From contig JAUIFF010000003.1 in NCBI GenBank assembly GCA_030429545.1, positions 248,001 through 312,000 on the forward strand: 64,000 nucleotides of DNA, in the 5' to 3' direction. This document shows, in pieces, positions 17,134 to 26,044 of this stretch. Position 1 is the first letter of the stretch. Each line of letters opens with the position of its first letter. Source of the stretch: Polyangia bacterium (GTDB taxonomy: Bacteria; Myxococcota_A; Polyangia; Nannocystales; Nannocystaceae). A program made the position numbers and the translations under genes. The notes under the pieces are model-generated. The model saw only the letters and a list, made by a program, of their open reading frames with translations. It ran no database searches and was not told where the DNA came from.

Positions 17134-18639
17134 ATGTCGACTTTGCGGGTGCTCGTCGAGCATGGGTTTTCGCGCCGATGGGACAAACTCGCGGCCGCGC
17201 TCGAAGGCGATGTCTCGGCCGTGCAACTCGCAGCCCGCGATAGCTACGGGGCGACAGCCCTGCATTATACAACCATGGGTGCGAAGCCCGAGTTGTCCCA
17301 ACGACTTATCGATGTAGGTGCACCGGTATCAGCCAAGGACAGCCACGGCCGCACACCCCTGCACAGTGCTGCCTACCGCGGGCGTTTGGAGATTTGCCGG
17401 ATCTTGGTCGGCGGCGGTGCAGACCTCCATGCCCGCGATCATGCCGGTGACACGCCGTACCACTACGGGAGCGAACACCCCGAAGTTCTCCACTGTTTTC
17501 TCGATGCCGGCTTTGATGTTCATACAACCAACTCGGCCGGCGTTGCCCCGGTTCATCTCGTTGGCAAGGCTCGGCAAGCTGCCACGGGCCTGCTCGAACA
17601 ACTCTTGCTCGCGGGTGCTGACCCACGCGCCCGGACAGCCAAACAGTGGACACCACTGCTCTACGCGATACACACCCGGACCCTCACCACCTCGCTTTTA
17701 GATGCCCTGCTCGACGCTGGCGCACGGCTCGACGACCGCGAGGACGAGGGCAACACAGCGACCCATCTACTTGCACTCGACCGCCGCCCTACCCTGCTCG
17801 AACAACTATTTGCCCATGCCTATGGTGTCGATCGAGTATCACTGCTCACGGCGCAATCAAACGCCGGCGACCAACCCGTGCACTTTGCCGCTCGCGGTGG
17901 TTGTTGCGCCTGCCTGCAATACTTACACACGCATGGCGCCCGGTTGCAGGTCACCAACCGAGCGGGTGAAACACCCCTGCATATCGCCGCCCGCCACGGC
18001 CGCACCGAAGTCGTCACCTGGCTACTCAACCACGGGCCTGCCCATGGTTTAGACATTTGTACACGCACGGTTTTGGGTAAATCCGCGCTCGAGGTTGCCC
18101 GCCCAAAAACCGCACCTCTCGTGATGGCTGCCCTGCGAAACCGGCGTACACAGGCCGACACCAACCATGCCACAGAAGCTTGTGTCGCCGGCCGCCAGTC
18201 GCTGACAACCGGGCAACTCGAGCTGGCCAGCGAGCACCTCTCACGGGCGCTTGCACGCGACCCCACACACGTCGTCGCGTTGGCGTTGCGCGGAGAGCTT
18301 GAGCACCGCCAGGGTGCGCTAGAGGCTGCGCAGTCCACCCTCAACCTGGCACTTGCGCTCGAACCAAACAATCCCGATGTCCTCTGTGCACTCGGCTTTG
18401 TCGAGTCCGATAGGCGCCGGTTTTCACGGGCCCGTCGCCATTTCTCGCAGGCCCTACAGCACGCCCCCCAACACCTCCTGAGCTTACTTCGCCGGGGATA
18501 TGTGCACCTGCGATTGGGTGATCGAAAAGCCGCACTGTCCGACTACCGCGCCTATCTCCAGGCAGGTGGGGGCGAGTTATTTGGTGATACACAGGAAGTC
18601 GAGAACGCTATTGCCGAGCTGACAAGCGCGAGCGAGTAG
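17134..18639 (+). CDS. Ankyrin-repeat / TPR protein
   Basis: A 501-residue protein without a signal peptide. Ankyrin repeats cover about 30-330, with repeated G-x-T-x-L-H-x-A patterns such as GATALHYTT, GRTPLHSAAYRG and GETPLHIAARHG. TPR repeats cover about 345-490 (ALALRGELEHRQGALEAAQ, VLCALGFVESDRRRFSRAR). Both are protein-interaction scaffolds; no enzymatic domain is present. The gene starts 45 bp after the SMC-like ATPase gene on the same strand, so co-transcription is possible. A dyad site (17313-17322) encodes D-V-G-A-P in an ankyrin repeat, identical at the DNA level to the site at 1008. Confidence 0.85.
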   Translation: MSTLRVLVEHGFSRRWDKLAAALEGDVSAVQLAARDSYGATALHYTTMGAKPELSQRLIDVGAPVSAKDSHGRTPLHSAAYRGRLEICRILVGGGADLHARDHAGDTPYHYGSEHPEVLHCFLDAGFDVHTTNSAGVAPVHLVGKARQAATGLLEQLLLAGADPRARTAKQWTPLLYAIHTRTLTTSLLDALLDAGARLDDREDEGNTATHLLALDRRPTLLEQLFAHAYGVDRVSLLTAQSNAGDQPVHFAARGGCCACLQYLHTHGARLQVTNRAGETPLHIAARHGRTEVVTWLLNHGPAHGLDICTRTVLGKSALEVARPKTAPLVMAALRNRRTQADTNHATEACVAGRQSLTTGQLELASEHLSRALARDPTHVVALALRGELEHRQGALEAAQSTLNLALALEPNNPDVLCALGFVESDRRRFSRARRHFSQALQHAPQHLLSLLRRGYVHLRLGDRKAALSDYRAYLQAGGGELFGDTQEVENAIAELTSASE

Positions 18640-18776
18640 TCGCGCACCCGAGCCTTTCTAGTGCGGATGATCGGGCGGGACATGACTTAGGAGACACATA
18701 GAGACGGACACTTGCTGACAATGTTTTTTGCTCGAGGGGTTTGATTTATCGCGGTTTTTTGCAACACTGACAGACT

Positions 18777-20453
18777 ATGGGTGACGGGAGGTGGTTTCAC
18801 AGCGGACCACACCCCGCTGTGTCAACGCAGCGGGGTGACATCCTCGATCACCGTCTCGAGCCCCACGATGCCAACCAGCTCGAGCTCAAACTCGGCTACC
18901 TGATCAAGCCCGGGGCTCGCAAGGTTCGCTACCAGGTCGAAACCTTCTTGTTTGTCCCGCGGACCCTAGGCATCGACCGGCACTCATATAAAGCGAGTCA
19001 CTTTTTTGCCGATACGGCCGCGTTTCTCCGCTTTAAAACCCCTTCCGTACGCCTGGCAACATTGGCCGCCTGCTCCGAGGGCTCACCGTGGTTTGCCCGC
19101 ATTTATGAGGGACTCAATGCATGTGCACAGGGGTCGGCGAGTTCCGAGCCCCAGCTGTTGCGCCGGCTCAAACTACTGGGGTGTATCTACCGCTCCACCC
19201 TGCGCGACACCACGGCGGAGCTCCTCGAGTTGCTCGATGACCTGCGCGGGTTTGATGACGAGCGCCGTCGCCTCGTGAGTGCGTCGCGGGTCTCGACCGC
19301 GTTGAGCGAGTTTGCCGACAATCTCGGACTGGCCCTCAATCGCCTGCGCTCGCTCGAAGTTCCCTGTACCCAACAGGCGCTCAGTGGCGATGTTGTCGCC
19401 ACCTGGCGGGTGGTGGATGAATATACAACACTCGTGGGCGAAAATCTGTGTACGGACCTCGTGGAAGAGCTCGATCGCCTGTGCCATGACCACCGCGCAC
19501 TCGGGCCCATCTTGCAGGGCAATCGCGACGCGCTCGCCAACCTCGCGGTCGAGGCATTTGCCTACCGCCGGCGCCACGGGTATCGCAGCCATGTCAGCGT
19601 GGGAGCCGAAAACGAATCGTTCCCCCACTGGCGACGGGTGCTCAAGCGAATCACATTTAGCGCCCTTTATCTCGATGTGCGTCACGCCGAAGTCGGGCGC
19701 TGGACCAACGACCTCGTCGCCATGGCGGCAGCCGCCGCGGCCATGCTGTTTGCCGTGTTGATCGGCATGTGGGCCCAGCTCGAATGGGACATCTTTAGCG
19801 GGACCTTTGTCGTCATCATGGTGTGCTCGTACATGATCAAGGACCGGATCAAAGACTGGGGCAAGCGCTACCTCGGTCGTCGTGCCGCCCGTTTCCACCC
19901 CGACGCGGCCAGTGAGATTCGAACCCTCGACAACCGGGTCATCGGCCGCTGTCGCGAGTCGTTTTGGCTGACGCGCCCACGCCAACTCAGCCCGTCGATC
20001 CAAAAGGTGCGCTACGGCTCACGCCGCCTGATCGGTGATGGTCACCCCGAAACGGTCCTGCGCTACGCCAAAGAGGTCACGCTCTACCCCAATTCCCTGC
20101 GGCAGGACCTAGAGGGTCTCGACGGTCTCAACGACATCATCCGCTTCAACTTTAGCCGCCTGCGCGACCGCATGGACCTGCCCTCGGAGGATTACCGGTT
20201 GGTCCATCCCGAAACCCGCAAGCTCGTGGTGGTGCCCTGTGCCCGCGTCTACCATGTCAACCTCGTGTTGCGGATGACGGTCGGTCGCGGCCACAACCGC
20301 AGCACGCGGACCGAGCGAGTCCGGGTGGTGATGGACCAACGCGGAATCAAGCGCGTCGAATTTCCGCCGTCAGGAGAGGTGGCAAGCGGCGGCGATGAAC
20401 TTTGGTCACTCGAGCAGTCGCGGCTTGTGAGTAGCCAAGACGGACCGACATAG
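18777..20453 (+). CDS. Conserved membrane protein, unknown
   Basis: A 558-residue protein. The N-terminal soluble part (about 1-310) has FLFVPRTLGIDRHSYKASHF and FLRFKTPSVRLATLA. Two membrane helices lie at about 313-331 and 338-356. The C-terminal part (about 360-558) is Arg-rich, with IRFNFSRLRDRMDLP and LVVVPCARVYHVNLVL. I do not recognise the family. The hairpin of two close helices would leave both ends on the same side, probably the cytoplasm. Upstream DNA (18640-18776) shows no clear promoter. Confidence 0.75.
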   Translation: MGDGRWFHSGPHPAVSTQRGDILDHRLEPHDANQLELKLGYLIKPGARKVRYQVETFLFVPRTLGIDRHSYKASHFFADTAAFLRFKTPSVRLATLAACSEGSPWFARIYEGLNACAQGSASSEPQLLRRLKLLGCIYRSTLRDTTAELLELLDDLRGFDDERRRLVSASRVSTALSEFADNLGLALNRLRSLEVPCTQQALSGDVVATWRVVDEYTTLVGENLCTDLVEELDRLCHDHRALGPILQGNRDALANLAVEAFAYRRRHGYRSHVSVGAENESFPHWRRVLKRITFSALYLDVRHAEVGRWTNDLVAMAAAAAAMLFAVLIGMWAQLEWDIFSGTFVVIMVCSYMIKDRIKDWGKRYLGRRAARFHPDAASEIRTLDNRVIGRCRESFWLTRPRQLSPSIQKVRYGSRRLIGDGHPETVLRYAKEVTLYPNSLRQDLEGLDGLNDIIRFNFSRLRDRMDLPSEDYRLVHPETRKLVVVPCARVYHVNLVLRMTVGRGHNRSTRTERVRVVMDQRGIKRVEFPPSGEVASGGDELWSLEQSRLVSSQDGPT

Positions 20454-20469
20454 GTCGGTGCGGGCCGGT

Positions 20470-20479
20470 TGCATCTGCA
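20470..20479. repeat. Dyad site in convergent gap
   Basis: TGCATCTGCA, a perfect TGYANNTRCA match, 16 bp after the stop of the membrane protein gene. It directly abuts the terminator-like hairpin at 20478-20496. Confidence 0.85.
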
Positions 20480-20496
20480 CAGGGTTTCGCCCTGTG
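20478..20496. terminator. Hairpin between convergent genes
   Basis: CACAGGG pairs with CCCTGTG around TTTCG. There is no T-tract, so termination strength is uncertain. It overlaps the last two bases of the dyad site at 20470-20479. Confidence 0.55.
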
Positions 20497-20521
20497 GCTA
20501 CAACGCTCACATGAGCCCCGT

Positions 20522-21142
20522 TCAGGTGCTTCGCGCGAGCTGCTTGCGAAGGTCGCCCGCCCAAAAGCTGAAATTGTCGAGCGTACTTTTGAGCAACTCC
20601 GGCGACTCGCTCAGCGACTGCAGGTGTCGCTCGAGCTGTTGCCGGGCCCGTTGCAACCGGCGTTTGATCGTGCCGGAAGGCACGTCGAGAATTTCGGCGA
20701 TCTCGCGAACCTTCAAGTCTTCCCAGTAGTGCAACTCGAGCGCGATCTGCATGTCGACTGGCAACTGACGAAGGGCCCGCAACAACATCTGTTGCTCCTC
20801 TCGTTCGGCCAGTAAAGCCGTTGGAGAGGGCCGCGCGAGGTCGGCTACCGAGACCTGATCGAAGACGAGTTCCGACCCTTGCCTACGCCGATCACGATAG
20901 TGTGTATACAAACGTTTTCGGGCAATAGAGAACACGTAGGTGCGAAAACTGGCGTCTCCACGAAATTTTTCTCGGCCCTTGAGACATCCCAAAAAGGTTT
21001 GTTGGGTGAGGTCTTCGGCAACCCCGTCGACCTTGTTTCGAAAGAACCGAAAAACAGAATCAAAGTGGCGCGCGAACAGTTCGCGACCGGCATGCTCGTC
21101 TCCCTCCCGCCAAGCATGCAGCAGCTCCATGTCCGCGCGCAT
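20522..21142 (-). CDS. ECF-type RNA polymerase sigma factor
   Basis: A 206-residue sigma-70 family protein. Region 2 (about 20-90) contains the FFRNKVDGVAEDLTQQTFLG and TYVFSIARKRLYTHYRDR segments that bind core polymerase and the -10 element. Region 4 (about 118-170) contains LRQLPVDMQIALELHYWEDL and VPSGTIKRRLQRARQQL. A tail of about 35 residues follows region 4 (LKSTLDNFSFWAGDLRKQ). No anti-sigma factor is adjacent, unusual for an ECF sigma. A membrane protein with a region-4-like domain lies at 2122-5364, but it is too far away to infer a link. Confidence 0.9.
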   Translation of the reverse strand: MRADMELLHAWREGDEHAGRELFARHFDSVFRFFRNKVDGVAEDLTQQTFLGCLKGREKFRGDASFRTYVFSIARKRLYTHYRDRRRQGSELVFDQVSVADLARPSPTALLAEREEQQMLLRALRQLPVDMQIALELHYWEDLKVREIAEILDVPSGTIKRRLQRARQQLERHLQSLSESPELLKSTLDNFSFWAGDLRKQLARST

Positions 21143-21224
21143 GTCCGGATGATAGCACCGCTATCAGCAACTCAAAGCGATCGTGCCAAGCGATTTTTTA
21201 TGACGGAGCTTGGCCGGCGACCAA

Positions 21225-21725
21225 CTACCGCTGCAGCTTTGCGAGCACCGACTGCACGTCGCCCGGCCGGGTAGCGGGATAGGCCGACGCAAGTTGTTGT
21301 GCCAACCATTCGCTGCATTCGGACTGTTCTGCAAAAACCCGCATCGGGTAGCCCGGCCGGGCAGCGAGCAACACCCCACTGAGCACAGCTCGCGTCGCCG
21401 ATGCAAAGAAACCACTGCCGCGAACGAGTTGGCCCAGGGCGATCGTATGTGGTTGCATCTCGGCCGCTAGCTCCGTCGCCTGCTTACGCGTCGCCTCATC
21501 GACCCGCAAGCCGGCCGAAGCCTCCAACACCGAGAGCACGACATGTCGCCCATCCCCGAGTGTCGCTACGAATTTTCGCTGGTACTCAATGAGGATCAAT
21601 AACGCTTCGAGCGAAGGTCGCGAAAACCAACGGTTGCCGAACACCCGACCACTGGTTGCGATCTCGATGACATCATCGCAGTAGTGCAGCGACTCGGGCA
21701 TGGCGACGTGAAAGTGTAACCCCAC
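21225..21725 (-). CDS. Conserved myxobacterial protein, paralogue of 10190-10681
   Basis: A 166-residue cytoplasmic protein. The ATG is at 21725 (MGLHFHVAMPESLHY), with an alternative at residue 9. It shares the layout of the 10190-10681 protein: an early conserved W strand (GNRWFSRPSLEALL), a core strand (HVVLSVLEASAGLRVD), then GFFASATRAVLSGVLLAARPGYPMRVF. This family is abundant in myxobacteria; the function is unknown. It follows the sigma factor gene on the complementary strand by 82 bp, with the sigma gene downstream, so the two could be co-transcribed. Confidence 0.65.
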   Translation of the reverse strand: MGLHFHVAMPESLHYCDDVIEIATSGRVFGNRWFSRPSLEALLILIEYQRKFVATLGDGRHVVLSVLEASAGLRVDEATRKQATELAAEMQPHTIALGQLVRGSGFFASATRAVLSGVLLAARPGYPMRVFAEQSECSEWLAQQLASAYPATRPGDVQSVLAKLQR

Positions 21726-21851
21726 GTCACGACATACGTGGATTTTCTCGATCCGCCAGCGATAGGCCGCAAAACGACACCGTGAGCCGCCTCATCGTAA
21801 ATTGCTGTCGCCGTCGTTTCCCGCGTGCTGTGGCTTTGCTACTCACGCGTG

Positions 21852-22421
21852 ATGCGACGTGCATGTACATTTGGACTTTTTCTCTGCGGTGTTCTGGCCC
21901 TGGGCTGCGACGGCGGTGGCGATGACACGACCGGCACGGACAGCGCAACCGGGGAGACCGGGACCGAGACTGGTGAAACCGGGACCGAGACCGGCGAAAC
22001 TGCCGGGCCGAGCTGCGTCGAGACGGAGCCCGTCACCTGCGACGCGGCCGGTAGCATCTGTCTGCAAGCGACGGTGCCCGGCGATTTTGATGCCACGGTT
22101 ACCGGGCTGACCCTCGGGATTTATCCCGCCGGTAGCACCTTCCCGCCGACCGAGCCTCCCAAGGCCGTGTCGGTGAGTTCGATTGTCCCCTGCGCAACCG
22201 CAGGTGGCACCATCCACGCACAATTTACCGACCTCAACTACACCCAACTCGGGCTCCCGGCTGACCAAGCGGTTTTGTACCTCGCGCTGCTCGTCGAGGG
22301 TGGTGGCATGGGCTCGCCGGTCTCGGGTGTCGACTATCAAGCGATCGTCACGGCCGACATCGATGCCGACGGCAACGCAGTCAACGTGACCGAGCCTGCG
22401 CCGTTGATGCTCGTTCCGTGA
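21852..22421 (+). CDS. Small lipoprotein with Gly/Thr/Glu linker
   Basis: A 189-residue predicted lipoprotein, with VLALGC giving Cys19. A linker of repeated TETGETG units covers about 25-52. The mature domain (about 55-189) is beta-rich, resembling a small Ig or transthyretin-like module (FDATVTGLTLGIYPAG, TDLNYTQLGLPADQAVLYLALLVEG). I do not recognise a family. A dyad site (21860-21869) overlaps codons 3-6 of the signal peptide. It is convergent with the fibrinogen-like lipoprotein gene. Confidence 0.75.
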   Translation: MRRACTFGLFLCGVLALGCDGGGDDTTGTDSATGETGTETGETGTETGETAGPSCVETEPVTCDAAGSICLQATVPGDFDATVTGLTLGIYPAGSTFPPTEPPKAVSVSSIVPCATAGGTIHAQFTDLNYTQLGLPADQAVLYLALLVEGGGMGSPVSGVDYQAIVTADIDADGNAVNVTEPAPLMLVP

Positions 22422-22452
22422 TTCATGTATCCGCAACGTTCCCGGAGGCGCG

Positions 22453-23709
22453 TTAGCGGACATACAGGGCGATAGAGTTCTCGCCCGTTCCCTCGACCCC
22501 GGTGTTGAGTTCTAACAGGCCGCCATAACCGCGGCCTGGAGCTTCCGACGTGGCCGCAGTGTCTCCGCACTCCGGGCAGGGAAACCGCGGGCCTAAACTC
22601 GCCCCGGCGGGGTCATCAAACGGGCACCCGCCGTTGTTGGCCGAGTTCCACACCGGTCCAAACGTCGCATTGTTTTGCGGGTGCATTTCGTCCTCGCAGG
22701 TTGCGAGGTCCCCCTCGTGGTCGCCGCGATTGAAGTAGAGATTTGTGTCGCAAAGCCGCGGCCCTGCTGCAAGGCTACCGGCGGACAGCGGCACGCCATC
22801 GCCCGGAAGGCTAAAGTCGCAAATGCGCTCGGCCTTGGTCGCCACGAATGCGCCGAAGTCGTTGGTGCCACTACCGACATCGGCGTAGCTGGCCCACACG
22901 CCACTTGGTGTATGTACAAAAAGAGCGTCGCGAAATGGCAGGGTGTGATACGCGGGCGACTTAAAGTCCTGCTCGCGCTGGCTGAGCGCACCAACGAGTT
23001 GCTCGTTGGTCGTCAGCAGCTCCCGGTTTTCGTAGGTCCAGGTATCCTGACCATCGTCGGACGACACCAGCAACAGGGTCCAACCACCGCCGTCGTGGGT
23101 CATGTCGCAGTAGACATCAAACGGCACCACGCCACCTGGCCCGTCGGGATTGATGGTGTATACCCCATCCTCGGCAAACGGCATCGCCTCGAGAATCTCC
23201 CGGCAACTAAATGCGTTCACACAGGTTTGTTGTAGACACACTTGGCTGACGCAGTCGCTGCCCTGTTCGCAACTCGCCCCCTCGACACAGGCCTTGCACC
23301 CACCCCCGCAGTCGATATCGGTCTCGTCACCACTCCAAAGCCCGTCGGTACAACTTGGAAACCGACATTGAATGGTGCACTGGTCGAAGTTATTTGTATT
23401 TGCATCGTCGCAGGCTTCACCGGGGTCGATCTGGCCGTTACCACACCCTCCCGCGGTTTCGCTGCCGTTTGGCTCACCCGTCTCAGTTTGCGGCGCAATC
23501 GTCGGCTCGCCGCTTGTCGAGGTTGTCATGTCCGCGGTTGTGGCCTGTGTCGTCGCTACGGTGCCAGCGCTGTCGACCGGCTTTTCGCCATCACACCCCA
23601 ACAACAACAGTGCATAGACCAGGCCCGTACCTGCACGATCGTACAAACACTTGCGCTGCTGTCTCACTGGCAAACCGGCACCTGTGCAACTACCACAACT
23701 TCGTCCCAA
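22453..23709 (-). CDS. Lipoprotein with Cys-rich repeat and fibrinogen-like domain
   Basis: A 418-residue predicted lipoprotein. The lipobox LLLLGC gives Cys39 from ATG 23709; a TTG at 23646 would give a shorter and more typical leader, so the start is uncertain. After a Thr-rich linker comes a myxobacterial Cys-rich repeat (CGNGQIDPGEACDDANTNNF), then DGLWSGDETDIDCGGGCKAC. A domain from about residue 165 carries SCREIL, GVYTINPDG, VYCDMTHDGGGWTLLL and CDTNLYFNRGD, as in fibrinogen/ficolin/intelectin C-terminal domains. These bind sugars or acetyl groups in animals. I infer a surface adhesin or recognition protein. Confidence 0.78.
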   Translation of the reverse strand: MGRSCGSCTGAGLPVRQQRKCLYDRAGTGLVYALLLLGCDGEKPVDSAGTVATTQATTADMTTSTSGEPTIAPQTETGEPNGSETAGGCGNGQIDPGEACDDANTNNFDQCTIQCRFPSCTDGLWSGDETDIDCGGGCKACVEGASCEQGSDCVSQVCLQQTCVNAFSCREILEAMPFAEDGVYTINPDGPGGVVPFDVYCDMTHDGGGWTLLLVSSDDGQDTWTYENRELLTTNEQLVGALSQREQDFKSPAYHTLPFRDALFVHTPSGVWASYADVGSGTNDFGAFVATKAERICDFSLPGDGVPLSAGSLAAGPRLCDTNLYFNRGDHEGDLATCEDEMHPQNNATFGPVWNSANNGGCPFDDPAGASLGPRFPCPECGDTAATSEAPGRGYGGLLELNTGVEGTGENSIALYVR

Positions 23710-23919
23710 CGTCGGCGTTAGCGTAGCATGTTGGCCAAATCACTGCGACATCTGCAGGGGTTTGGCGAACTTCCGCGTATCGCCCGACACTTACACACCT
23801 GTCCCCGGTAACAGGCAGTAGCGTTCTACCCCATCGGTGGCGAAACAAACGACGGGTCGTCCCATCCTGCTGCGAATGATTCTCACCCGAGGTTTCCTCC
23901 GATCGTCGAACAAGCTGCG

Positions 23920-24804
23920 ATGTTCCTGCTAGGATGTCTGCGCGAGCATGAAACAGGTGACCGAGTGAAACGATCGCGGATCCTACCCAGAAGCGGACGG
24001 CTACTGGTTCATACCGATCTTCACGGTAACGGCGAGGATTTTCGCCGGCTCAAGCAACGCTTCTTTGAGATGCGCCGCGAAAATGCGGAGACCCATTGGG
24101 TCATCCTAGGTGACATCGTGCACGGCCCCTGCAACGAAGCCGGCGAGGTCCATCCGGAGGTCTATCGCTACCCCGATGAATCCTGGGAAATCGTCTCGGA
24201 GATTAGCCAGCTACTACGGGAGTACCCCGAGCACATTCACTTTGTGCTCGGCAACCACGACTTCTCGCACATCGGTGGGCCACGTACCGGCCGGTTTTAT
24301 CGCGACGAAGCCAAGGCACTCGAATCCCGCCTCACCCCGCAGCAGGTGATGGTTTTACACGACCTGATGCACAGTGCGTTGTTTGCCATCATCGCCCCGT
24401 GCGGCATCTTGATGACCCACGGCTGCCCTTCAGATGCGTTGACCGACCTCGCCCAACTCGAGGACATCGAGCTGCCACCAAACCCCGATGACATCGCCGG
24501 GCGCCGTATCCTCGGCGGCTTGTTGTTCCCGTACAGCCAGCGACCCGAGGTCACCGATCGTCTGCTCATCAACCTCTCGCGCGACGACCTCGAGCTCTCC
24601 ATGGTTGTCTACGGCCACGACCGCGACCCGGACGGTTGGTTTTCGGAGTGGGACAATCAGTTGTGCATCATCCTGTTTGGCGCCGAACCAGCGGCGAGGC
24701 GTTACCTCGAACTGGATTTGGCGGCCCGCTACCGCAGCGTCCGCGAGCTGCGACACGGCATCGAGATCAAACGGCTTTACCCCGAACTCGACCCCCTTCC
24801 CTGA
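23920..24804 (+). CDS. Calcineurin-like metallophosphoesterase
   Basis: A 294-residue cytoplasmic protein. The metal-binding signatures run in order: HTDLHGN (D-x-H), VILGDIVHG (GD), FVLGNHDF (GNHD), LMTHGCPS and VVYGHDRD. This is the order of the calcineurin-like phosphoesterase fold with a two-metal centre. It resembles Ser/Thr protein phosphatases in the DLHGN and LGDIV spacing, but the substrate cannot be assigned. A GTG at 23965 is an alternative start. It is convergent with the receiver/HD-GYP gene, 17 bp apart, with a dyad site in the gap. Confidence 0.85.
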   Translation: MFLLGCLREHETGDRVKRSRILPRSGRLLVHTDLHGNGEDFRRLKQRFFEMRRENAETHWVILGDIVHGPCNEAGEVHPEVYRYPDESWEIVSEISQLLREYPEHIHFVLGNHDFSHIGGPRTGRFYRDEAKALESRLTPQQVMVLHDLMHSALFAIIAPCGILMTHGCPSDALTDLAQLEDIELPPNPDDIAGRRILGGLLFPYSQRPEVTDRLLINLSRDDLELSMVVYGHDRDPDGWFSEWDNQLCIILFGAEPAARRYLELDLAARYRSVRELRHGIEIKRLYPELDPLP

Positions 24805-24810
24805 GCCGAT

Positions 24811-24820
24811 TGTAAATACA
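24811..24820. repeat. Dyad site in 17-bp convergent gap
   Basis: TGTAAATACA, a perfect symmetrical TGYANNTRCA match, fills more than half of the 17-bp gap between the stop codons of two convergent genes. Confidence 0.88.
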
Positions 24821-24821
24821 C

Positions 24822-25922
24822 TTAGTCGAGGGGCGCCCACACACTAAACGGCTCGCGCAGGGTGACCACCCGAGCGACCAGTTGCAGTCGGCGAATCAAC
24901 GACGGGGTCGCCCGAGCCCCGCCGACCACCACGGTCAGCCCATCAAGTGTCTGTACGCCGTCGACAAAGACCATGCCCGGGCGCAGGTCGGTGAGCTCCA
25001 CAAACTCATCGATCCCCGAAAGCTCGGTCGCCGCCCGTTCGATCGCCTGGCCCAGGATCATCACGAGATCAGGGTCGTAAATCCCATCGCGCTGCCGCAG
25101 GCGTGCAAGTGCCCACTCCGGCTCGTAGCTGCCATTTGCCAGCATCTCATCAAAGTCGTTGGCGAGCTTGAGAATACGTGCTCCGAGGGGAATCGCGTGC
25201 CCTCGCAGGCCTGAGCTGTCACCGCTAAACGGCAGGTCTTGGTGGGTGATCGCTGCATGTACACCAGAAAGGCGAGGTATCGAGCCGAGCAGATGGTCGT
25301 TGAGGGTCTGCCAAACGTCGTTGTCGCGTTCGCCCGCGAGTACATCGAGGCGAGACAGCAGGGCGGCGGCCTCGATCTCCCAGTTACCGGCCATCCCCAA
25401 CCCCTGCAACATGTCGCAGACCCAGCGATACACCCGCAAAAGCTCGGCAAACTTCTCGGGGCGCGCCATGGCTAGCATGTCGATCATCGAGTTGGTCGCC
25501 GCCGACAACATCCGCTCGATCGCGATTCGGTTGGCCAGCTCTTGCCTGTAGTAGCTAACCGACTCCTGGATGGCGGCTATCAGCCGCTCGATCTGCCAGT
25601 TTTTCGACAACACGCGATAGACCGCACCGTTGTTGATCGCCCGGGCAGCGACGTTGAAGTCCATCGACCCCGAAATCAAAACCCGAACGACGTCGGGCCA
25701 ACCGTCGCGCACGGTTTGCAAAAACTCGACGCCCTCGGTGCCCGGCATATAGAGATCGGAAATCACAACCGCAAACGGACCCTTGCGCTGCAACGCCGTG
25801 AGTGCGGCCTTGGCCGAGTTGGCGACCTCGATCTGAAATTTCCCTCCGAGCAGTCGCCGAAGGATGACCTGGTCGCTCACCTCGTCATCAACGACAAGGA
25901 GCTGATGTGGTGGTGATTCCAT
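24822..25922 (-). CDS. Receiver / degenerate HD-GYP response regulator
   Basis: A 366-residue protein from ATG 25922. The receiver domain (about 5-120) has acidic Asp12-Asp13, the phospho-acceptor Asp56 in VISDLYMPG, and Lys in VLSKNW. The rest resembles an HD-GYP domain (LLSRLDVLAG, HAIPLGARILKLANDFDEML, LRQRDGIYDPDLV), but the HHExxDGxGYP signature is replaced by ITHQDLPFSGDSSGLRG. Cyclic-di-GMP hydrolysis is therefore doubtful and a signalling or binding role is more likely. It is divergent from the PAS histidine kinase gene, with 122 bp between starts, so the kinase is a natural candidate partner. Confidence 0.82.
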   Translation of the reverse strand: MESPPHQLLVVDDEVSDQVILRRLLGGKFQIEVANSAKAALTALQRKGPFAVVISDLYMPGTEGVEFLQTVRDGWPDVVRVLISGSMDFNVAARAINNGAVYRVLSKNWQIERLIAAIQESVSYYRQELANRIAIERMLSAATNSMIDMLAMARPEKFAELLRVYRWVCDMLQGLGMAGNWEIEAAALLSRLDVLAGERDNDVWQTLNDHLLGSIPRLSGVHAAITHQDLPFSGDSSGLRGHAIPLGARILKLANDFDEMLANGSYEPEWALARLRQRDGIYDPDLVMILGQAIERAATELSGIDEFVELTDLRPGMVFVDGVQTLDGLTVVVGGARATPSLIRRLQLVARVVTLREPFSVWAPLD

Positions 25923-26044
25923 CGCCTTCAACCAAGTGTCTCGAAGGACAGCTAACTTGCAAGCCCAAGATTGATGATTGTGCCATCTACCTGCGGTGGA
26001 AGCATTGTGGGTCTGTGAGGCCTTTCGATACACTTACAGAGCCC

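Noticed and set aside
18640..18776. A promoter or small RNA between the ankyrin/TPR and membrane protein genes
   Set aside because: There are T-rich runs but no convincing -35/-10 pair and no hairpin; the gap is 137 bp.
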